DNA of 64,000 bases from Amulumruptor sp947039275 (lineage in GTDB: Bacteria; Bacteroidota; Bacteroidia; Bacteroidales; Muribaculaceae). Numbering within the stretch: the stretch's first letter is position 1; each line of letters starts with the position of its first letter. The notes beneath the pieces were generated by a model. It was not told where the DNA came from, ran no database searches, and saw only the letters and a list, made by a program, of their open reading frames with translations. Location: the NCBI GenBank assembly GCA_947039275.1, contig CAMQYL010000008.1, positions 1 through 64,000 of the forward strand, in the 5' to 3' direction. Of this stretch, positions 59,019-64,000 are shown piece by piece. Both the position numbers and the translations under genes were made by a program.

Positions 59019-59101
59019 TGTAGGGACATGCCGTGGCATGTCCGATGGCACTATGTGTGGATTCTCTGCTGGGATGCGGACATGCCACGGCATGTCCCTA
59101 C
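59019..59101. repeat. Inverted REP pair between DUF2851 and dtd
   Basis: Plus unit 59019-59045 and minus unit 59076-59101 (last base changed from A to G), spacer 30 nt, between convergent genes. Confidence 0.9.
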
Positions 59102-59119
59102 GGGGATGATGTAAATATA

Positions 59120-59572
59120 CTATTCGCGGAGGCGTGAATCAATAATTATGGTGACGGGTCCGGAATTGACCAGGGCTACCTGCATGTCGGCACCGAAGAT
59201 GCCTTGGCGGGTTTCTCTGCCGAGAATGCGTGTCAGTTCATCGCAATAGAGCTGGTAGAGGGGTACGGCGAGGTCGTGACCAGCGGCACGGATGTAGCTG
59301 GGGCGGTTGCCTTTACGTGTTGAGGCAGTCAAGGTAAACTGGCTTACGGCGAGGATTTCGCCGCCTGTTTGCTCGACCGAGAGGTTCATTACGCCGTCGG
59401 CATCGTCAAATATGCGTAGTCCGACAGTCTTTGCAGCGAGCCAGCGGGCATCATCCGGGGTGTCCCCTGTCTCCACGCCTACGAGTACCATCAAGCCCGC
59501 GCCTATGGAGCTGTGGAGGTTGCCTGCGATGGTCACGGAGGCTTGTGTCACGCGCTGGATTACGAGTCTCAT
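59120..59572 (-). CDS. dtd: D-aminoacyl-tRNA deacylase
   Basis: A 150-residue proofreading enzyme that removes D-amino acids from tRNA. Family blocks: MRLVIQRVTQASVTIAG, GLMVLVGVETGDTPDDARWL, ILAVSQFTLTASTRKGNRPS then YIRAAGH (active site SQFTL) and MQVALVNSGPVTIIIDSRLR with the cross-subunit NSGPVT motif. The length is normal. A TTATAAGAN array lies just upstream. Confidence 0.96.
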   Translation of the reverse strand: MRLVIQRVTQASVTIAGNLHSSIGAGLMVLVGVETGDTPDDARWLAAKTVGLRIFDDADGVMNLSVEQTGGEILAVSQFTLTASTRKGNRPSYIRAAGHDLAVPLYQLYCDELTRILGRETRQGIFGADMQVALVNSGPVTIIIDSRLRE

Positions 59573-59582
59573 AAGTGTAATG

Positions 59583-59632
59583 TCTTATAATTCTTATAAC
59601 TCATATAAATCTTATAAGAATTTATACGTTAA
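59583..59632. repeat. TTATAAGAN 9-bp-period array before dtd
   Basis: CTTATAATTCTTATAACTCA then TATAAATCTTATAAGAATTT: several 9- to 10-bp units, in the gap between bioB stop and dtd start, so in the dtd leader. Confidence 0.65.
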
Positions 59633-59640
59633 TGATAATA

Positions 59641-60609
59641 TCACATCTCGAAGCCGGTGTCATGGAAGAGCTGTCGGTCATCGTCAAGAGTGTTGCCTAT
59701 AGTGGTCAGCAGATCTCCCACGATGGCTCCGTTCATGCCTCCGCGCATGATGCGGCGCATGCTGGCTTTGGAGAGCCTTGCTCTGCCTCCGGCAAGTCGC
59801 ATGACGCATTTGGGGGCAATGAGGCGCATCAGTGCCATGCTGCGTATGACATCCTCCTCGCTGATCATGGGAAGATGGTCTAAGGGGGTACCTGGAATGG
59901 GATGCAGTATGTTGACGGGGATGCTGACAGCTCCTGCCTGTGATGCTTCTTGCACCATGAGCAGACGGTCACGCATCGTCTCCCCCATCCCTATGATGCC
60001 TCCTGAGCAGACTTCCATCCCTACTTCACGAGCCATGGCTATGGTGCGGAGCTTGTCGGCGTGGGTATGCGTGGAGCAGAGTTGCGGAAAGTATTCCGAT
60101 GATGACTCCAGATTACAGTGGTAACGGCTGACCCCGGCATCCTTGAGAGCCTGCAATGACTCGCGGTCAAGTAGTCCCATTGATGCACATAAGCATAGAC
60201 CAGACGTGGCAGCCGCCTCTTTGTAGTATTCGCAGAAGCGGGCTATATCACGGCGTGAAACCCGTCGTCCGCTGGTGACAAGCGAGAAACGGTGCACACC
60301 GTGCTCGTCATTGAGGCGTACGGCGCGGAGCATCTCTTCGCGAGGGATAATGTCGTACTCGGCTATGCCGGTGGAGAAATGCCGCGACTGGGCACACCAT
60401 TTGCAGTCCTCGGTGCACCTGCCTGAACGGGCGTTGGCTATAGAGCATGTGTCTACACAGTTACCGTGGAGAGCGATGCGGACGCGGTCGGCAGCATCGC
60501 ACAGTTCGTCAGTAGAGCATGCAGCATCCAAAGCGAGGGCTTCGTCTACGGTGGCTCCTCTACCTGACAGACACCGCGTTTCTATATCGGATAATGAACT
60601 GTTTTTCAT
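59641..60609 (-). CDS. bioB: Biotin synthase
   Basis: A 322-residue radical-SAM enzyme inserting sulfur into dethiobiotin. The SAM cluster CxxxCxxC is Cys65-Cys69-Cys72 in GRCTEDCKWCAQS; also YHCNLESSSEYFPQLCSTHT, GMEVCSGGIIGMGETMRDRL and PVNILHPIPGTPL. The auxiliary 2Fe-2S ligands are present (Cys in CSTDELCDAA is not one; those in HCNLES and VCSGG are). No other bio genes are near. A -7 box is at 60635-60642. Confidence 0.94.
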   Translation of the reverse strand: MKNSSLSDIETRCLSGRGATVDEALALDAACSTDELCDAADRVRIALHGNCVDTCSIANARSGRCTEDCKWCAQSRHFSTGIAEYDIIPREEMLRAVRLNDEHGVHRFSLVTSGRRVSRRDIARFCEYYKEAAATSGLCLCASMGLLDRESLQALKDAGVSRYHCNLESSSEYFPQLCSTHTHADKLRTIAMAREVGMEVCSGGIIGMGETMRDRLLMVQEASQAGAVSIPVNILHPIPGTPLDHLPMISEEDVIRSMALMRLIAPKCVMRLAGGRARLSKASMRRIMRGGMNGAIVGDLLTTIGNTLDDDRQLFHDTGFEM

Positions 60610-60634
60610 CGTAATTCGTATTTCATTTGCTACG

Positions 60635-60642
60635 CAAATGTA
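60635..60642 (-). promoter_or_regulatory. Probable -7 box of bioB
   Basis: Minus-strand TACATTTG, 26 bases before bioB. A biotin operator was not recognised. Confidence 0.4.
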
Positions 60643-60694
60643 GCCATTTATTATGATAACCTAAAAATCATGTTATGGGGGATGTGAACGGGTT

Positions 60695-60721
60695 GCGGAC
60701 ATGCCATGGCATGTCCCTACA
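60695..60721 (-). repeat. Single REP between bioB and crcB
   Basis: Standard minus-strand unit with the CCATGG centre, in the divergent gap. Confidence 0.9.
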
Positions 60722-60801
60722 AAGAAGCGAACTTTTGCGTAGAGAGGAATGTTTTAAAAATGTAAATACATCACATCAATTTTGTAAAATACGTTTCGAC
60801 T

Positions 60802-61173
60802 ATGTTTAAGATGATGCTTATAGCAGGTTGTGGCGGTTTTGTCGGCACCTGCGGACGTTATTTGGTGGGCAAATGGTGCTCGGGCATGTGGCACGGATCA
60901 TTTCCCATGGGTACTTTCATGGTCAATATCATCGGCTGCTTCATTATCGGCTTGTTCTTCGGGCTGCTTGAGAAGGCGGAGGTGATGACGGCACAGGAAA
61001 ATGTGCTGCTTATCACTGGTTTCTGTGGCGGTTTCACCATATTTTCATCGTTTGCCGACGACATGTGGGTGCTCGGACAGAAAGGTGACTGGCTGACATT
61101 CAGTGCCTACCTCGCCATGAGTGTAGTGTTTGGCGTGCTGCTCGTATGGGGAGGCCGCGCACTCATCCGCTGA
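60802..61173 (+). CDS. crcB: Fluoride channel CrcB/Fluc
   Basis: A 123-residue small membrane protein with four helices: about 3-22, 36-58 (GTFMVNIIGCFIIGLFFGLL), 66-88 and 98-120. Signatures are GFVGTCGRYLVG, the pore asparagine in FMVNIIGC, and ITGFCGGFTIFSSFADD. It exports fluoride as a dual-topology dimer. No fluoride riboswitch was recognised in the 80 bases between the REP and the start. A strong terminator follows. Confidence 0.94.
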   Translation: MFKMMLIAGCGGFVGTCGRYLVGKWCSGMWHGSFPMGTFMVNIIGCFIIGLFFGLLEKAEVMTAQENVLLITGFCGGFTIFSSFADDMWVLGQKGDWLTFSAYLAMSVVFGVLLVWGGRALIR

Positions 61174-61198
61174 AAAATAATAATAATACCATAAGATA

Positions 61199-61240
61199 CC
61201 ATGCATTCGTCACAATCAATGACGAATGCATGGCTTTTTA
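61199..61240 (+). terminator. Terminator between crcB and the convergent unknown gene
   Basis: Stem CCATGCATTCGTC / GACGAATGCATGG with a 9-base loop (61199-61233), then CTTTTTAT. Confidence 0.88.
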
Positions 61241-61275
61241 TGGTATTATCGTTGATAATACTTACTGCAACTTAA

Positions 61276-62433
61276 TTAGTCCTTAAATTTTTTACATAAA
61301 TTTTGAAAGTCCATACATCTAAATGTAACCTGCCAAATATGAGATATTCTCTTAGCGAGTGTCTTACATAAGTTGTGCAGACTCATTCTCGTTTTTCCAG
61401 ATTTCGCCTCTATATTTTTTCTATCTGTGCTGCATTTTTTCTTTAACCATCTGCAACAGAATAGTATAAATACTCCAAACTCTCTTAAGGTATATGCAAA
61501 GCAAAGAGATACCACTGTCGTCAGAATGAACAGTCGAACATTCTGAACAGTCGCAGATTCTAAACTCTGACAGAACATTTTTATAATGCCTGCATCCTTA
61601 ACCTGTGATAGTTTGTCCTTTGAAAGGTATATAATTCGTGAAGGTTCAACAATATCAGGAGTTGGCCATATTCCTTTTATTTCCATAGGACCACCAAAAT
61701 CCAGTTCGAGTCTGTTTATGCAAGATGCTCTATCAGACAAGACAAGGCTATAGTTAAATTGAGATATATCTTCCATTCGAAGCAAGCGCATGAGGGTATA
61801 GTACATTGTAGTCCTATATCCAACTGGAACGTTAGAAGACCAGAATCTATTCACGCCGGCAAGTGCCCTGATTGAATCTACACATACATTATCATGATAT
61901 TTTGCAGTCCTTTTAACAACAGAAAAACCTTTGTCATCCCAAGCGCGAATCAGCTGGTTATGAGCATTTCTTGAATCCATATTGCCAAACAGTTCCTTTC
62001 GAACCCGGAACTCATACTTCAATCCAATAGAATCTAAATTACGAAGAGGAAATAACTCACGAATCTCAGCATTAAATTTTTGATTATTATAAGTATGTGA
62101 GGGTTTTTCATGAAATCCAACAGAATCATTGCTTATAGAAAAAAATACGCCACTAACAGATGTCCCATAGTCACTCCAGAAACCACAGAAATCATCACTG
62201 AAACTATTAAAAGTGAAGTATGGATGCTTTATTGAGACAGTAATAGCAGAACCATCGGTATGATATATCGGTATAATCTCTATGTTGTCACAAAACGATG
62301 GAACCCTGTTCCAAGTTAAAAATACCCAGAATAAGAGTACACCGATAATTACAGTGGGTAGCCAAAGCCATCTTTTCCTAAATTTGCCTAAGAAGACCAG
62401 AAAGGCTGCAACATAACTAAAGAAAGAGAGCAT
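61276..62433 (-). CDS. Low-GC membrane protein, unknown
   Basis: A 385-residue protein I do not recognise. Two N-terminal membrane helices (about 2-17 LSFFSYVAAFLVFLG and 22-40 LWLPTVIIGVLLFWVFLTW), an extracytoplasmic domain (about 45-300, with FCGFWSDYGTSVSGVFFSIS and IYLSKDKLSQVKDAGIIKMF), a third helix near 303-330 (VRLFILTTVVSLCFAYTLRE) and a basic, lysine-rich tail. Clearly more AT-rich than its neighbours, with a distinct codon mix, suggesting recent acquisition. Paired with a small lipoprotein upstream, 6 bases away, so likely one operon. Confidence 0.7.
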   Translation of the reverse strand: MLSFFSYVAAFLVFLGKFRKRWLWLPTVIIGVLLFWVFLTWNRVPSFCDNIEIIPIYHTDGSAITVSIKHPYFTFNSFSDDFCGFWSDYGTSVSGVFFSISNDSVGFHEKPSHTYNNQKFNAEIRELFPLRNLDSIGLKYEFRVRKELFGNMDSRNAHNQLIRAWDDKGFSVVKRTAKYHDNVCVDSIRALAGVNRFWSSNVPVGYRTTMYYTLMRLLRMEDISQFNYSLVLSDRASCINRLELDFGGPMEIKGIWPTPDIVEPSRIIYLSKDKLSQVKDAGIIKMFCQSLESATVQNVRLFILTTVVSLCFAYTLREFGVFILFCCRWLKKKCSTDRKNIEAKSGKTRMSLHNLCKTLAKRISHIWQVTFRCMDFQNLCKKFKD

Positions 62434-62439
62434 AACTCT

Positions 62440-62658
62440 TTATTTTTCAATAATATTCTTATCATAAACATGTTCGATTGAATCGTATACGCACGTATCT
62501 GCGAAATCAATTATATCAACGCTCTCAACGTATAGTGTATCATAAGTGTAATAAGCATCATCGGTGGATTGGGAGTTGTTTTTTTCTCGGCATCCAGACA
62601 TTATAATTATAGATGATATCAGAATAAGTGTAATAAAAGCAATATGTAAAGTTTTCAT
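62440..62658 (-). CDS. Small lipoprotein, unknown
   Basis: A 72-residue lipoprotein: signal peptide with lipobox MSGC (Cys23), then a short, very acidic mature part (DDAYYTYDTLYVESVDIIDF). No family known. It precedes the 385-residue membrane protein and shares its low GC. Confidence 0.65.
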   Translation of the reverse strand: MKTLHIAFITLILISSIIIMSGCREKNNSQSTDDAYYTYDTLYVESVDIIDFADTCVYDSIEHVYDKNIIEK

Positions 62659-62750
62659 ATTATGGATTTTATCTATTAGTCCTGTCGTTTTGATTGCGTG
62701 GGCGGATGCTATAAGGGCAATGTACGGAGGCTTGATGTGCCAGGTTTATT

Positions 62751-64000
62751 TCAGAAGGGGGACTTGGGGGAGGTGGCGCCCCAGGTGCCGCGGTCGAGGG
62801 AGCGGTAGTTGATGGCTTCGCTGACGTGGCGCGGGAGGACTTCTTCTGACTGGTCGAGGTCGGCTATGGTGCGGGCTACTTTGAGTATGCGGTCGTAGGC
62901 GCGTGCTGACATGTCGAGGCGCTGCATGGCATCGCGGATGCGGGCTATGCTTTCGCGGTCGAGGCGGACATGCTGCTTGATGAGGGCTGATGTCATCTGG
63001 GCGTTGCAGTGCACTCCGGGGATGCCGCCGTAGCGGGCGGACTGGATGGCGCGGGCGGCTATGACGCGCTCGCGGATGGATGCGCTCCGCTCGCCCTCAG
63101 AAGCCGATGAGAGCTCGTCAAACGGCACGGGCATGATTTCCACCTGTATGTCGATGCGGTCAAGCAGAGGTCCTGATATGCGGCTCAGATAGCGTTGCAC
63201 GGCTCCGGGTGCGCAAGTGCACGGCTTGGTGGGATGGTTGTAGTAGCCGCAGGGGCATGGATTCATCGATGCCACGAGCATGAACGATGCCGGATAGTCA
63301 ACGGCATACTTGGCGCGGGAGATGGATATGTGGCGGTCCTCAAGCGGCTGGCGCATTACCTCGAGCACCTGCCTGGAGAACTCGGGGAACTCGTCAAGAA
63401 AGAGCACGCCGTTATGGGCGAGCGATATCTCACCTGGCATCGGATTTGAGCCGCCTCCTACGAGTGCCACCGGGGAGATGGTATGGTGTGGCGAACGGAA
63501 AGGCCGGGCTGTCATCAGCATGGAGCCGCGACGCAGCTTGCCTGCCACGCTATGGATTTTGGTGGTTTCGAGGGCTTCGGAGAGCGTCAGCGGAGGGAGG
63601 ATGGACGGCAGCCGCTTTGCCATCATGGATTTGCCTGAGCCTGGAGGTCCGACGAGGATTATGTTGTGCCCTCCGGCACATGCTACCTCGAAAGCTCGTT
63701 TGACGTTCTCTTGCCCCTTGACATCTGCGAAATCATAGTCGAATACCGATGAGTCGCGGGCAAACTCCTCGCGCGTATTGACCACGACCGGCTGCATGGG
63801 CGTGATGCCCGAGAGATGGTCGAGTACCTGGTTGAGGTTGTCGGCACCGAATACGTCTATGTTGTTGACCACGGCTGCCTCCGTGGCGTTGGCTGACGGG
63901 ACTATCATCCCTTTTAGTCCCATCTCGCGGGCAAGTATAGCCATCGGGAGGATGCCTTTGACCGGGAGTACCGAGCCGTCAAGCGACAACTCCCCTATTA
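62751..64000 (-). CDS. YifB/ComM-type Mg-chelatase-like ATPase, partial
   Basis: About 416 residues are visible; the frame stays open to the window edge (upstream codons read IGELSLDG), so the N-terminal 90-100 residues are outside. AAA+ features: Walker A GPPGSGKS, Walker B ISLAHNGVLFLDEFPEFSRQ, sensor MNPCPCGYYNHPTKPC with zinc-like cysteines, arginine-finger segment RISGPLLDRIDIQVE, and the YifB end LDMSARAYDRILKVARTIAD. The start of the visible part (LPVKGILPMAILAREMGLKG) is the end of the Lon-protease-like domain. ComM promotes branch migration during natural transformation; in Bacteroidetes the role is not established. Confidence 0.93.
   Translation of the reverse strand, partial: IGELSLDGSVLPVKGILPMAILAREMGLKGMIVPSANATEAAVVNNIDVFGADNLNQVLDHLSGITPMQPVVVNTREEFARDSSVFDYDFADVKGQENVKRAFEVACAGGHNIILVGPPGSGKSMMAKRLPSILPPLTLSEALETTKIHSVAGKLRRGSMLMTARPFRSPHHTISPVALVGGGSNPMPGEISLAHNGVLFLDEFPEFSRQVLEVMRQPLEDRHISISRAKYAVDYPASFMLVASMNPCPCGYYNHPTKPCTCAPGAVQRYLSRISGPLLDRIDIQVEIMPVPFDELSSASEGERSASIRERVIAARAIQSARYGGIPGVHCNAQMTSALIKQHVRLDRESIARIRDAMQRLDMSARAYDRILKVARTIADLDQSEEVLPRHVSEAINYRSLDRGTWGATSPKSPF

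Noticed and set aside
60722..60801. Fluoride riboswitch before crcB
   Set aside because: The gap is short, partly REP, and shows no recognisable riboswitch core.

Overview
The window looks like chromosome from a Bacteroidales bacterium, most likely a gut member near the Muribaculaceae; the family placement is inference. Several things point that way: promoters of the Bacteroidetes type (TTG about 20 bases before TAnnTTTG), an absence of obvious Shine-Dalgarno sites, TonB-linked outer-membrane proteins with carboxypeptidase-like N-domains, PorZ-like propellers, DUF4271/DUF4421/DUF2851/DUF5689 proteins, carboxynorspermidine dehydrogenase, and the divergent nadK / pdxJ-exbB-exbD-tonB block. I see no rRNA, tRNA, CRISPR array or complete insertion sequence.

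Layout. 0.1-4.1 kb: ECF sigma factor, membrane anti-sigma-like protein and outer-membrane barrel in one minus-strand operon. 4.6-9.6 kb: GH13 enzyme, an internally deleted DUF1848 gene, DUF2795 protein, cobalamin adenosyltransferase, MscL and GAPDH. 9.6-10.6 kb: 1 kb without genes, packed with hairpins and dispersed repeats. 10.6-18 kb: TonB-dependent receptor followed by two DUF5689-type lipoproteins. 18-22.9 kb: six genes that include a phage-type portal and major capsid protein but no terminase or integrase. 23-31 kb: LolC/E-type permease, rbfA, TonB/ExbD/ExbB, pdxJ, divergent ACT-like protein and nadK, a metallopeptidase and a DUF4421 protein. 31-41.5 kb: tatD-yidD-rnpA-hemD-DUF4271 operon, carboxynorspermidine dehydrogenase, two GT2 glycosyltransferases, an AraC regulator, cysE-cysK and a lipoprotein. 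41.5-42.3 kb: AT-rich gap with DnaA-box-like words where gene orientation switches (candidate origin, weak). 42.3-54.3 kb: nadA, leuS, rdgB, two PorZ-like proteins flanking a small unknown gene, and an SF1 helicase. 54.3-64 kb: an 832-residue phage-structural-like protein, a REP-associated tyrosine transposase (RAYT), DUF2851, dtd, bioB, crcB, a low-GC pair of unknown genes, and a comM/yifB gene running off the end.

The most unusual feature is a family of at least 24 short palindromic elements, each headed by GTAG, the hallmark of REP elements mobilised by RAYT proteins. They sit singly or as inverted pairs next to stop codons. They also occur inside reading frames: in the capsid-cassette portal gene, in its 137-residue neighbour, and as an inverted pair inside the RAYT gene itself. 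The standard unit is 27 nt and open in five of six frames, so in-frame insertion is tolerated. A second element, AT-rich 9-bp-period arrays of TTATAAGAN, recurs in at least seven intergenic leaders. The portal/capsid cassette and the distant 832-residue protein could be a domesticated phage or gene-transfer-agent-like system, or a decaying prophage; the sequence alone cannot decide.
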